A stretch of 20,082 bases of DNA from JBCBEX01 sp038528235 (GCA_038528235.1 JBCBEX010000080.1:1-20082); one strand, 5' to 3'; shown: positions 1-7,788, numbered from the stretch's first letter. Made by a program: numbers and translations. The notes: generated from the letters alone by a model not told the origin.

Positions 1-185
1 AGCTCATCTCCGAGAACTACATCGGGATCGGCTCCGGCGGGTTTGGAGGCGGATCACTAGCGGGCGTGCGGTTCTTCGGGGACCGCGTGGCCGGGGACCT
101 TGCACTCGGATTCGGCTGGGGCGAGGGTGGCCTCGAAATCTCGCCGATTCCCTACGTTGGCGTCTCCTACACCTTCGGACGATAG
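1..185 (+). CDS. C-terminal fragment of a probable outer-membrane beta-strand protein
   Basis: An open frame enters from the left edge (first full codon at base 3) and stops with TAG at 183-185, so about 60 C-terminal residues are visible. They are Gly-rich with alternating hydrophobic residues (for example YIGIGSGGFGGG, VAGDLALGFGWG and the ending PYVGVSYTFGR). This pattern is typical of the last strands of a bacterial outer-membrane beta-barrel or of a small exported protein with beta hairpins. No family can be named from so little. The stop lies only 9 bases from the end of the convergent DUF1499 gene and no terminator is visible between them. The reading frame is certain; the beta-barrel call is inference. 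Confidence 0.6.
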   Translation, partial: LISENYIGIGSGGFGGGSLAGVRFFGDRVAGDLALGFGWGEGGLEISPIPYVGVSYTFGR

Positions 186-194
186 GCGAGCGTG

Positions 195-581
195 TTAGCG
201 GTCGAGGGCTGCCTCGACCGCCTGGAGCAAGGCCGCACAGCGCCGGCGGTTGACGCCGAGGTCGCTGTAGCCGGTGCGGCTCGTGCTGCGCAGGTAGAGC
301 GCGGCACTGCCGTCGGGCAGTGGTTCGACGGCGATCAGCACGTCGTCCTGGAACACACCGACGCGGTAGAGCGCGTAGAGCCGCCGCTGCTCCTGGCTCG
401 ACTCAACGCTTTGCGGCTTACCTACACGCCAGCCTCGCACCTCTGGAACGGTGTCGGCCACGAGGCGGAAGAGCGTATCCGCGTCTTCGGCAAAGCGGCG
501 CGCCTCGGCATGGCCGTTGGGCGTTGGTGGCAAGTCCGGAAGCGGACTCGGCGGCAGGGCAGGAGGACCGTCTCGAAACAC
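195..581 (-). CDS. DUF1499 family protein
   Basis: About 128 residues from a GTG at 581-579. That GTG lies one base after the TGA of ccmE, and I prefer it to the GTG at 626, which would overlap ccmE by 44 bases. The diagnostic feature is the C-terminal STSRTGYSDLGVNRRR motif, which matches the SRxGxSDxGVNRxR block of DUF1499, followed by a short helix (AALLQAVEAALDR). The middle has the usual LYALYRVGVFQDDVLIAVEPLPDG strand region, here predicted as a beta sheet. The N-terminus is Pro-rich (LPPSPLPDLPPTPNG); the SPNCVSS-type sequence common in the family is replaced by TPNGHAE, so the Cys is missing. No signal peptide is evident. The function of the family is unknown. Tight spacing suggests translation coupled to ccmE, but a role in cytochrome c maturation is only guilt by association. 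Confidence 0.8.
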   Translation of the reverse strand: MFRDGPPALPPSPLPDLPPTPNGHAEARRFAEDADTLFRLVADTVPEVRGWRVGKPQSVESSQEQRRLYALYRVGVFQDDVLIAVEPLPDGSAALYLRSTSRTGYSDLGVNRRRCAALLQAVEAALDR

Positions 582-582
582 G

Positions 583-987
583 TCAGCTCGCAGCGGTTGC
601 TGGCATGGCGTCGGGGCTGAACTCACCCTCGTTGTACTTCGACGGGCACTTCACGAGGATCTTCTCCGCGACGAAGACCTCGCCGTCCATGCGGCCTTCG
701 ACGACCACGCGCTCGGCGTCCTCGAAGTTGGCCGGCTTGGGGTTGAAATAGACCACCTGCCGCATCCCGCCGATCTCGTCGGTCATGTAGAACGAGAACT
801 GGTTGGACGACGCATCGTAGCTCACGGGCTGCTCGCGTACCCAGTCGCCGACGACGTGGGCATAGTTGCCCGTCTGTTCAGCCGTGGCGAAGTCTTCGTA
901 GCCGCCGACCTGTTGCCCGAAACTGCGGACAACCAGGAAGCCGAACAGGCCGATGAGCGCAATGCCGATGATGGTCTTGGGAGTCAT
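583..987 (-). CDS. ccmE: Cytochrome c maturation heme chaperone CcmE (Cys-type)
   Basis: A 134-residue periplasmic heme chaperone tethered by one N-terminal membrane helix (about residues 5-20, IIGIALIGLFGFLVV). CcmE receives heme from CcmC and the CcmAB transporter and passes it to the CcmF/H lyase. The body is the expected small beta barrel (FSFYMTDEIGGMRQVVYF, then VVVEGRMDGEVFVAEKILVKCPSKY). The heme-attachment position holds Cys114 in a C-P-S-K-Y motif with Tyr118, that is CxxxY in place of the classical HxxxY of E. coli. CxxxY forms are known from archaea and Desulfovibrio. I chose ATG at 987; a TTG at 1002, three bases after the upstream stop, would add MLFGS. The gene follows the ccmD-like gene directly and is followed one base later by the DUF1499 start. 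Confidence 0.93.
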   Translation of the reverse strand: MTPKTIIGIALIGLFGFLVVRSFGQQVGGYEDFATAEQTGNYAHVVGDWVREQPVSYDASSNQFSFYMTDEIGGMRQVVYFNPKPANFEDAERVVVEGRMDGEVFVAEKILVKCPSKYNEGEFSPDAMPATAAS

Positions 988-1004
988 AGAACCGAAGAGC
1001 AAGG

Positions 1005-1322
1005 TTACGAGGAGGCGTCGCGATCGAAGTCGCGCTCCAGCCGGCTCAGACGGCGGTCCGTCCGAGCAAGCATCAGCAGTACCCCGACCCAGACCACCAG
1101 CACAACCGCGAGCACGACCGGGAGGCGGTCTTCCGCGAGCATGAGGCGGTCGAGTCCCTCGAACTCCTGGACCGGGATGTCTTCGAGGGTGGCGATGGGA
1201 CTCGTGCTGTCCGCCGCAGCGGCAGGAGAGGTCATCTCACCCTGCACCGTGCTCGTGTCGGCCTGCGCGACCAGGGTCACGGGCACGTCGTAGACTGTCG
1301 GGTAGGACGGCGAGAGCAGCAT
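1005..1322 (-). CDS. ccmD: CcmD-like small membrane protein with N-terminal extension
   Basis: The C-terminal 45 residues (from MLAEDRLPVV) form one membrane helix (LPVVLAVVLVVWVGVLLML) followed by a basic, charged amphipathic tail (RTDRRLSRLERDFDRD). This is the layout of the Bacteroidota CcmD-family proteins that sit between ccmC and ccmE. CcmD helps release heme-loaded CcmE from the CcmABC complex. The frame continues upstream for about 60 residues (VTLVAQADTSTVQGE and PVQEFEGLDRL), possibly a signal-like segment and a polar linker. ATG at 1322 gives 105 residues. A TTG at 1355 would give 116 and an internal ATG at the MLAED position would give the classical short form. Which start is used cannot be decided: no Shine-Dalgarno is visible. 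The family call rests on context plus topology. Confidence 0.7.
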   Translation of the reverse strand: MLLSPSYPTVYDVPVTLVAQADTSTVQGEMTSPAAAADSTSPIATLEDIPVQEFEGLDRLMLAEDRLPVVLAVVLVVWVGVLLMLARTDRRLSRLERDFDRDASS

Positions 1323-1457
1323 CGGGAGCGGGGGAGTGAGAGCCGCGTTAACCAAAGGATCGCGCCAAGGATACCCGGCTGCACGGCCTCGGCGGCGGCT
1401 TCACAGCGATTTCAGGACGCGGAGTCTAGCAGGCTGTGCAGAGGACACGGGGCGGAT

Positions 1458-2195
1458 TCAGAGTGCGCCAACCAACTGCGCCTCCTCGCGATCGCGGCGG
1501 CGCTCTTCGAGCACGCGCATCCGCACACGCTGTACGTAGATCCAGTAGAACAACAACTGGAAGCCGATAAGCGATGAGTAGAGCACGATGCGCATTTGCG
1601 GGGCGATGTCCATCTCGCTGAACGCCGGGTTGCCTTCGGCGCCGGGGTGCAGGCTCGCCATCCGTCGTGGGAGGACGTAGATCAAGAACGGGAGCGTCGT
1701 CGCGGCGAAGAGGCAGTACGCCGCCGCGATGCGGGCACGGCGCCGCGGCTCCTCCAGCGCGCCGCGCAGCACGAAATAGGCCCCGCCGATGAGCAGTTGC
1801 ACCGCAACCATCACCTGGCGCGGGTCACCGTTCCACCAGATGTCGGTGCCGACATACCACGTGAAGCGGCCCCAGACGACGCCCGTCACCATTGCCATCA
1901 GCCCAGCGCCTACGGAGACGACCATGGCTTGCTCGGCGCGCACGTCGTGGATGCGTCGGCCATTCTGCAGCACACGGACCGAGTGGTAGGCCGCAATGAG
2001 CGAGAAGACGAACAGCGCGAGCCACAGGGGGAGGTGGAAGTAGAGGTTGCGCGCCGTGTGCTCCAGGATGGGCAGCCACGCGATGTCGCCAAGCAGCGAC
2101 ACGACGATCACAACGGTCACCCAGATCGCGGCGACGATCGTGAGGAGTCGGTAGGGCCAGCCAGTGCGCGGAGTGGGGAGGTCGTGGGCAGTCAC
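1458..2195 (-). CDS. ccmC: Heme handling protein CcmC (cytochrome c assembly family)
   Basis: About 245 residues from GTG at 2195 (a TTG at 2237 would add 14). It is an inner-membrane protein with about six hydrophobic segments that loads heme onto CcmE. Visible key features are the first periplasmic histidine in NLYFHLP (His54), a WWD-like loop at about 108-126 (WGRFTWYVGTDIWWNGDPR), and the second axial histidine in SLHPG (His183). These correspond to His60, the tryptophan-rich loop and His184 of E. coli CcmC. The WWD loop differs from the WGxWWxWDxRxT consensus, as it does in other Bacteroidota as far as I recall. The C-terminus is charged (EERRRDREEAQ). The gene lies 108 bases after ccmB and 135 bases before the ccmD-like start. 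Confidence 0.9.
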   Translation of the reverse strand: MTAHDLPTPRTGWPYRLLTIVAAIWVTVVIVVSLLGDIAWLPILEHTARNLYFHLPLWLALFVFSLIAAYHSVRVLQNGRRIHDVRAEQAMVVSVGAGLMAMVTGVVWGRFTWYVGTDIWWNGDPRQVMVAVQLLIGGAYFVLRGALEEPRRRARIAAAYCLFAATTLPFLIYVLPRRMASLHPGAEGNPAFSEMDIAPQMRIVLYSSLIGFQLLFYWIYVQRVRMRVLEERRRDREEAQLVGAL

Positions 2196-2303
2196 AGGTC
2201 GTAGGTGGTGGGTCCGCTGTCTGTCGCGAACTACCAACCTCCCGGACGCTTCCGCGTTTCGCGGTTCGACAGACCTTCGACCAGCGATCCGAGGTCTACG
2301 GCC

Positions 2304-2978
2304 CTACTCGGTCCACACGTACTCGAACAGCAGCGACGATGCCGTGATGAGGAGGCCAGCAAAGCCCACGAGGGACGTCAAGTCGGGCAACGCCTCAGTC
2401 CACAGCCCCGCCGTGAAGGGCCGCGTGGCGCGCTCGGTCAGGTTGACCACCGAGAAGAGCAGCGGCACTAGCACCGGAAACGCGAGCACCGCCAGCAGCG
2501 GTGCGCCCCCCGAAGCCCGCGCGATCATCGCCGCGAGGAGCGTGGTGGCCCCGGCCAGGCCGATGGCCCCGAGCACGAGTGTGAGCAGCAGCACGCCCGG
2601 CGCCGCGATCTCGGCCCCGGTGACGAGCAAGAAACCAGCCGCTGCTGCCAAGTTGAGGGCGAGGGTCAACGCAGCATTGTATAGGAGCTTGCCCGCATAC
2701 ACGGCGCTCGGTGGCACATGGAGCTGCAGGAGCAGCGTGGTGCCGCGTTCCTCTTCGGCGACGAAGGCACGACCAAGCCCCACGCAGGCGGCGAACAGGA
2801 TCACGATCCACAGCAGTGCAGCCCGCACCGGCGGCGAGATCTCCGTCTGCCCAAGCGCGAACAGGACGAGCACCAGCGACGCGGCGACAAACATGCCGAG
2901 CGCGTTGATGGCGTAGCGGCTGCGCAACTCGAGTTGCACATCCTTCCGGAATACGGCCCAGGTGGCGCGGAAAAACAC
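2304..2978 (-). CDS. ccmB: Heme ABC exporter permease CcmB
   Basis: A 224-residue protein with about six membrane segments, close to the usual CcmB length of about 220. It starts at GTG 2978 with FFRATWAVFRKDVQLELRSR, the typical N-terminal cytoplasmic helix of this family, followed by helices around LGMFVAASLVLVLFAL, AALLWIVILFAACVGLG, AALTLALNLAAAAGFLLV, GVLLLTLVLGAIGLAGATTLL and PLLAVLAFPVLVPLLFSVV. The AEEERGTTLLLQL stretch after the second helix matches the conserved cytoplasmic loop. CcmB works with the ATPase CcmA to drive release of holo-CcmE. It is the first gene of the visible cluster and no ccmA lies upstream in this window: the neighbour is a divergent DUF2071 gene. CcmA must therefore be encoded elsewhere. 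Confidence 0.92.
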   Translation of the reverse strand: MFFRATWAVFRKDVQLELRSRYAINALGMFVAASLVLVLFALGQTEISPPVRAALLWIVILFAACVGLGRAFVAEEERGTTLLLQLHVPPSAVYAGKLLYNAALTLALNLAAAAGFLLVTGAEIAAPGVLLLTLVLGAIGLAGATTLLAAMIARASGGAPLLAVLAFPVLVPLLFSVVNLTERATRPFTAGLWTEALPDLTSLVGFAGLLITASSLLFEYVWTE

Positions 2979-3088
2979 GGGGCAGTGAAGCGGTCAGTCG
3001 ATGAGGCAGGGAGAATGGTACCGCGCAACCTGAACGGATCCGAATGGGTTTGGCGGGAAGACCCGATCGTTCCTGCTTCCCTTGCCCC

Positions 3089-3889
3089 ATGCTCGACCTG
3101 TCTCCCCCGGCTACCGCGCACCGTCCGTGGCCGGTTCCGTCATCGCCGTGGGTGCTGTCGATGCGGTGGGCGTCGTTGACGTTTCTGCATTGGCCGGTGC
3201 CCGCCGCCGCGCTTCGCCCGCTCATCCCAAACGAGTTGGAGGTGGATACCTACGCCGGCGAGGCGTGGATCGGCGTGGTGCCATTTCGGATGGAGCGAAC
3301 CAAGGTGCGCGGGCTCCCGCTCGTCCCTGGCACGCACACGTTTGGCGAGTTCAACGTGCGGACCTACGTGCGCCACGCGCCCACAAGCCGCGCGGGCGTA
3401 TGGTTCTTCAGCCTCGACGCGGCGAGCTTCCTGGCTGTGTGGGCGGCGCGCGCCACCTTCGGGCTGCCCTACTTCACGGCGGAGATCAGCGTTGCCCACG
3501 ATGTCGCGGTGACGAAAGGGAGCCAACTCACGGACCCTGCGGTGGCCGCGTCTGACGTGGTGCGCTACTTCAGCCGCCGCACACACCGAGGCGCGCCCGA
3601 AGCAGCCTTCCGTGCTACCGTCTTGCCGATGAACAGCCCCGTGTCGGCAGAGCCGGGCAGTCTCACGCACTGGTTCACCGAGCGGTACGCCCTGTTCGCT
3701 ACGCGCTTTGGCAAGCTGGTCACGGGCGACATCCACCACCGCCCGTGGCCGCTGAGGCCTGCGGAGGCCCGTATTGAGGCGAACACGCTCGTTAGCGCGT
3801 GGGGTATCGATCTTCCCGACGCAGCACCGTACGCCCACTATGCCGACACCGTGGACGTGGTCGCATGGCCCCCACGGGTAGTCGGATAG
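3089..3889 (+). CDS. DUF2071 (YqjF-like) family protein
   Basis: A 266-residue cytoplasmic protein. ATG at 3089 is preferred because the in-frame extension upstream has no support. The family signature is clear: MRWASLTFLHWPVPAAALRPLIP near the N-terminus (most members read W..L.FLHW.V....L..LLP), then the EAWIGVVPFRM strand, EFNVRTYVR, GVWFFSLDAAS and the late LVTGDIHHRPWPL and EANTLVSAWG segments. The fold of this family resembles acetoacetate decarboxylase-like barrels, but no reaction is established. No membrane segment or signal peptide is seen. It is divergent from ccmB, with 110 bases between start codons. Its stop lies 6 bases from the convergent TonB-dependent receptor, leaving no space for separate terminators. 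It appears monocistronic and unrelated in function to its neighbours. Confidence 0.88.
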   Translation: MLDLSPPATAHRPWPVPSSPWVLSMRWASLTFLHWPVPAAALRPLIPNELEVDTYAGEAWIGVVPFRMERTKVRGLPLVPGTHTFGEFNVRTYVRHAPTSRAGVWFFSLDAASFLAVWAARATFGLPYFTAEISVAHDVAVTKGSQLTDPAVAASDVVRYFSRRTHRGAPEAAFRATVLPMNSPVSAEPGSLTHWFTERYALFATRFGKLVTGDIHHRPWPLRPAEARIEANTLVSAWGIDLPDAAPYAHYADTVDVVAWPPRVVG

Positions 3890-3895
3890 GAGCCT

Positions 3896-6289
3896 TCAGA
3901 ACAGATAGGCAACACCGAGCCGCAGCGTACGCGGAGCACCGGGCGTGAAGTGCAGCTCCGACACCGGCGAGGCCTCCCCCGGAAGCCGCGACTCGGTGTC
4001 AAACTGCGCCTCGTTCCAGGCTACGTCGAACACGTTCTCGACGCTCGACGATAGCTCCACGTCGCGGATGCGGTAGGCGGCGAAGGCGTCGAAGACGGTC
4101 GCGCCCTCGGCCGTGACGCTGCCGGTCTCGTTGGCCGCCCGGTCGCCGACATGCCGGACGCGGAGGCTGCCCCGGACGCCGTCGCGACGAACCACCACGC
4201 CGCCCTGCGCGGTGTGGGTCGGAGCCAGCGGGATCGCATCGGCGTCGGCAGGCTCATCCACGAAACGTCCTGTCGAGAGCGTTACGTCGGCGTCAAGCGC
4301 GAGCCACGGAAGTACCTGCGCGCGCGCTTCCAGGTCGATGCCCACTCGCCGCGTCGCGCCCGAGAGTTCGGTCGTGCCTGCGTCGCCGACGAAGACATAC
4401 TCCTGCTCCAGGTCGAGCAGCCAGGCGGCGGCCCCGAGCGTGAGGCGGTCGCCGAGGCCGGTCCACCGCGCGCCTAGTTCGGTGCCGATGGCGCGGGGGA
4501 GCGTCGTCACGTCGGCCTGCGCCGCGTCGTAGTTGCGCGCCGCCAGTTCGGCTTCGATCTCTTCCTGTGACAGTCCGTCTTGCTCCCGGGCCTGCACGAG
4601 GTCAGCGATGCGCTGGCCGAGCACCACGTTGCGGGCGTCGTTCGAGTGGAAGCCGAGGCCCGCGTTGGCGAACAGGTCGAGCCCGCTGACGGGCGTCACG
4701 ACGAGGTTGGCCTTCGGGCTGACGATCACCTGCTGCGCATAGCCAGACGCATGCGGCAAGCCGGTTTCGTCCGCGAACGCTTCCATGCGGTCCTCCACGT
4801 CGAACGTGAAGTAGTCGCCGCGGACGCCGACGAGCATCCGTACGAAGCGGTTGACGACGAGCTCCTCCTGCGCCCATAGAAAGAAATTGCGCTCGGCGAT
4901 GTCGGCCCCGACGAGTTGCTGGTCACGGACCCGATCGGGGCTCTGCCAAAGCGACACCGTCGCGTCGTCGGCGCGGAAGCCGGTGGCGAGCGTCGTCGTG
5001 CCTTGCATCCCGAAGGGCAGCGTGCGGCGGAAGCGGAGTTGTCCGTCGAGGCCGTAGAGCGTGCGGTCGTCAGTCTGCTCGATCATGTCGCCATGCTCTG
5101 GATTCTCCAAGAACAAGGTGAAGTTCGAGTAGAGCTTGAAGCCATAGCGAATGCCGTAGGCTTGGAGCCGGAGGTCGCTATTGCTCTCGCCCTGGCCGTC
5201 GAGCGTGTAGACGAGATTGGCGTGCTGGTGCGTCGTCGTGCCGCCTTCAAGCGCGTCGATGGCGCCGAAGCGCGTGATGCGGCCATCATCGACGGCGCGC
5301 TCGGGGACCTGCCCAGAGGCGTCCCAGCCGGCCCCGTAGCCACCTGCGCTGAACGCGAGCGTGGAGGCGGGCGAGAGGTGCGCGTGCACCTTGCCGAAGA
5401 GGTTGAAGCGCTGGAAGTCCTGGCTCGCCTCGAACGGCCCGTCGGACCGCTGGAAGTGCCCGCCGACGTACGCGCTCTGGTGCTGCCCGGACGTGGGCAC
5501 CTGCACGAGGCCTGTCACGCTGCCCGTCTCGAAGCTGCCGCCCTCCAGCCGCACCAGGCTCTCGTCCAGGTGGTCCTTGGTCGTCATCGTGACTGCCCCC
5601 GCCGTGGCGAGGTTGCCAAAGCCAGGGAAATAGGGCCCCTTATAAACGTTCACGGCCTCGATCGTCTCGGGCATGACAAAGTGGAGGTCGGCGTAGCCCT
5701 GCCCATGCCCGTGCGACACCATGTTGACCGGCATGCCGTCCACGGCGAGCGCCACGTCAGTCCCGTGGTCGGCGTCGAAGCCACGCAGAAACAGTTGCTC
5801 GGCCTTGCCGCCGCCTGCATGCTGCGCAATGACGAGGCCAGGAGCGAGCCGCAACAGGTCCTGCGTCGAGCGCGTGGGCCGCACGCCAAGATCGAACGCT
5901 CGCACTGCCCGCGACGAGGCTGCCGAGTAGGGCCGGTCGGCCGTGGCAAGCACCTCGTCCAGGCGCACCGACGAGATGGCGAGGCGGATCGTGAGCGAGG
6001 CGACATCCCCAACAGCAGCGTCCGCCGCGATCGTGACCTGGCGCTGGGCCGTCTCGAAGCCGACGAGGCTCGCTGCGAGTACATAGGTCCCTGGCGCGAG
6101 GTCGAGTACGAACTCCCCGGCCGCGTCGGTGCTCGTACCCAGTGCGGTGCCAACCACGGCGACGTTGACGCCCGGAAGCAGCTCGCCGTCGAGGTCGGTC
6201 ACGAGCCCGGTGAGTGATTGGGCCGCGAGCGGCGAGCCGAACAGGAAGAGGACACTGGCCAGCAGGCCGAGGAGGAAAACACGTGACAT
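3896..6289 (-). CDS. TonB-dependent receptor with carboxypeptidase-regulatory-like N-domain
   Basis: A 797-residue outer-membrane transporter from ATG 6289. It has a signal peptide (residues 1-24, VFLLGLLASVLFLFG then PLAAQ), a carboxypeptidase-D regulatory-like beta sandwich at about 26-105 (LTGLVTDLDGELLPGVNV, LVGFETAQRQV), and a plug domain at about 125-240 (STQDLLRLAPGL, LFLRGFDADHG, ETIEAVNVYKGPYFPGFG). A roughly 550-residue beta barrel follows, ending in TLRLGVAYLF with the terminal Phe expected for Bam-assembled proteins. The plug has a His/Gly-rich stretch, VSHGHGQGYADLHF. The substrate is unknown; there is no SusD partner, and the plug does not point to siderophore or B12 by itself. 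It is the third gene of the unit DUF4331-TPR-receptor, 38 bases after the TPR gene. TonB/ExbBD are not in the window. Confidence 0.92.
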   Translation of the reverse strand: MSRVFLLGLLASVLFLFGSPLAAQSLTGLVTDLDGELLPGVNVAVVGTALGTSTDAAGEFVLDLAPGTYVLAASLVGFETAQRQVTIAADAAVGDVASLTIRLAISSVRLDEVLATADRPYSAASSRAVRAFDLGVRPTRSTQDLLRLAPGLVIAQHAGGGKAEQLFLRGFDADHGTDVALAVDGMPVNMVSHGHGQGYADLHFVMPETIEAVNVYKGPYFPGFGNLATAGAVTMTTKDHLDESLVRLEGGSFETGSVTGLVQVPTSGQHQSAYVGGHFQRSDGPFEASQDFQRFNLFGKVHAHLSPASTLAFSAGGYGAGWDASGQVPERAVDDGRITRFGAIDALEGGTTTHQHANLVYTLDGQGESNSDLRLQAYGIRYGFKLYSNFTLFLENPEHGDMIEQTDDRTLYGLDGQLRFRRTLPFGMQGTTTLATGFRADDATVSLWQSPDRVRDQQLVGADIAERNFFLWAQEELVVNRFVRMLVGVRGDYFTFDVEDRMEAFADETGLPHASGYAQQVIVSPKANLVVTPVSGLDLFANAGLGFHSNDARNVVLGQRIADLVQAREQDGLSQEEIEAELAARNYDAAQADVTTLPRAIGTELGARWTGLGDRLTLGAAAWLLDLEQEYVFVGDAGTTELSGATRRVGIDLEARAQVLPWLALDADVTLSTGRFVDEPADADAIPLAPTHTAQGGVVVRRDGVRGSLRVRHVGDRAANETGSVTAEGATVFDAFAAYRIRDVELSSSVENVFDVAWNEAQFDTESRLPGEASPVSELHFTPGAPRTLRLGVAYLF

Positions 6290-6327
6290 AGTTCTGAGCG
6301 TAGGGAGAGGCGGCTGGAGCCAAGAAA

Positions 6328-7692
6328 TCAAGCGTCGAGGCGAGCGGAGCGGACGGGGGCCGAAGAGCCAGAGAGGGCGGCGAGGAGACGCTGGGCCTCC
6401 TCGGCTGTCGCACCGGACTCGACGTGCAGGTTGCCGTCGAGCGCGATCCGGAGGTGGCGTTGCGCCTCGGCAGGCTGACCGGCGGCCTCGTAGATCCGCG
6501 CGGCGCGGTAGTGCACCATGGCGTCGCCCGTGTTCAGGCGGAGCGCGTGCTCGATGTAGGGGATGCCCTCGGCAGCGCGGCCGTTCTTGAGGAGGGCCCA
6601 GGCCATCGTCTCGTTGGCGTGGAGGTGGCCGGGGCGGCGCTCGACCTGCGTCTGGGCCATGCGGAGCGCATGCGCCACGTCACGGTCGAGGTCGAGGAGG
6701 TAGTCCGCCTCTTCCATGTCCACGATCTCGCCCATTGCGCGGGCGGCGGCGAGTCCGTCGAGAACGCGCTCACGGGTGCGATCGGCGGCGTCGGTGTCGC
6801 CTGCCGCCTCGTAGGCGTCGGCAAGCAGTTCGAGGAACCCGTCGCTCGGGGTGAGTCGGAAAGCCTGGTTGAGGTAGTCGATGGCACGCTGCGCGTCGCC
6901 CTGCACGAGTGCCACATGGCCGAGTCCGGCGACGGCAGGTGCGAATGAAGGGCGTTCGTCGAGGATGCCCTCGTAGAGGAAGCGCGCGATGTCCACCTTC
7001 GCCTCGCCGAGGTAGAGCGCGGCGAGTTCGGTGACGGCCCAGGCCCGCTCCTCCGTACCTGCGGCCCCGGCATCGACGGCCAGACGCATCGCGGCGATGG
7101 CCCCGTCGGTGTCGCCATAGTGTTCGCGGAGGTAAGCGACGCGGGCGTAGGACGGGAGGCCCGGGCGCACCGACTGCATCAGGTCAGCCGCAGCAACGGC
7201 CTCGTCGTACTCGCCCAACTCAACCAGTGCGTCGATACGGAGGGCGTGGGCGTCGGCGAGCGATTGGTACTGCGCGAGCAAGCCATCGGCGAGGTCGCGG
7301 GCGTCCTCGAAGCGGTGGAGCTTGTTGAGCACGACGCCCCGGAGCAACAGCGCGTGGACGTTGGTGGGGTCGCGGTCGAGCGCGTCGGCGAGGGCCGCCT
7401 CGGCGGCGGGGACGTGGGTAGTCTCGTCGCCAGTGCGGGTGAGTTGGAGGTGCGCTTGTGCCAGCGCGATCTGGTAGGCCGTGTTGTCGCCGTCGGCGCG
7501 GAGCGCGGCTTCGTAGAACGAGACCGCCTCAGCCGCGTCGAGGAATTCCGAGGAGGGAAGGAGGGCATCGGCGGCTTCAGCAGCCGAGGCTAGATCGGGA
7601 GCGTCGGATGGGCGAAGTGCTGTAAGTACGGCGGCAGCGATAGCGATGAGCGCGACGACGAGGCCGAGCGTGTACATACGGGGGCGATTCAT
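6328..7692 (-). CDS. Membrane-anchored tetratricopeptide repeat protein
   Basis: A 454-residue protein from ATG 7692 (another ATG lies at 7677). A single hydrophobic helix at about residues 7-26 (YTLGLVVALIAIAAAVLTAL) acts as signal anchor or uncleaved signal. The rest is alpha-helical and built of TPR units, for example AEAALADALDRDPTNVHALLLRG, LVELGEYDEAVAAADL, LGHVALVQGDAQRAIDYLNQ and IYEAAGQPAEAQRHLRIAL; the pattern of small residues at helix positions 8 and 20 and a late Pro is visible. About eight to ten repeats fit the length. TPR arrays are protein-binding scaffolds, so a role in assembling the DUF4331 protein and the receptor is plausible but inferred. It lies between those two genes, 96 bases after DUF4331 with a stem-loop in the gap and 38 bases before the receptor. 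Confidence 0.85.
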   Translation of the reverse strand: MNRPRMYTLGLVVALIAIAAAVLTALRPSDAPDLASAAEAADALLPSSEFLDAAEAVSFYEAALRADGDNTAYQIALAQAHLQLTRTGDETTHVPAAEAALADALDRDPTNVHALLLRGVVLNKLHRFEDARDLADGLLAQYQSLADAHALRIDALVELGEYDEAVAAADLMQSVRPGLPSYARVAYLREHYGDTDGAIAAMRLAVDAGAAGTEERAWAVTELAALYLGEAKVDIARFLYEGILDERPSFAPAVAGLGHVALVQGDAQRAIDYLNQAFRLTPSDGFLELLADAYEAAGDTDAADRTRERVLDGLAAARAMGEIVDMEEADYLLDLDRDVAHALRMAQTQVERRPGHLHANETMAWALLKNGRAAEGIPYIEHALRLNTGDAMVHYRAARIYEAAGQPAEAQRHLRIALDGNLHVESGATAEEAQRLLAALSGSSAPVRSARLDA

Positions 7693-7741
7693 GGGTCGAT
7701 GGGAAGAGTCTGAGAGAGCTACAGCGAATCGAGTAGAGAAG

Positions 7742-7774
7742 GGCGGGGCCACACGACAAAGCAGCGGCCCCGCC
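7742..7774 (-). promoter_or_regulatory. Intercistronic stem-loop after the DUF4331 gene
   Basis: A perfect 9-base-pair inverted repeat (GGCGGGGCC at 7742-7750, GGCCCCGCC at 7766-7774) with a 15-base loop begins 14 bases after the DUF4331 stop and lies 50 bases upstream of the TPR start. Flanking GAGA and TCTC can add four pairs beyond a two-base bulge. There is no T-run on the minus-strand 3' side (it reads CTTCTC), so it is not a canonical intrinsic terminator. It could act as an RNA processing or 3'-end protecting structure that raises DUF4331 mRNA over the downstream genes. Confidence 0.5.
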
Positions 7775-7788
7775 TCTCGAAGAGCGGG

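Noticed and set aside
3889..3896. Possible terminator between the DUF2071 gene and the receptor gene
   Set aside because: Only 6 bases separate the two stops and no inverted repeat with a T-run is present there.
4916..6217. A 433-codon plus-strand open frame opposite the TonB receptor
   Set aside because: Antisense shadow; the receptor frame has complete domain order and the plus-strand product resembles nothing.
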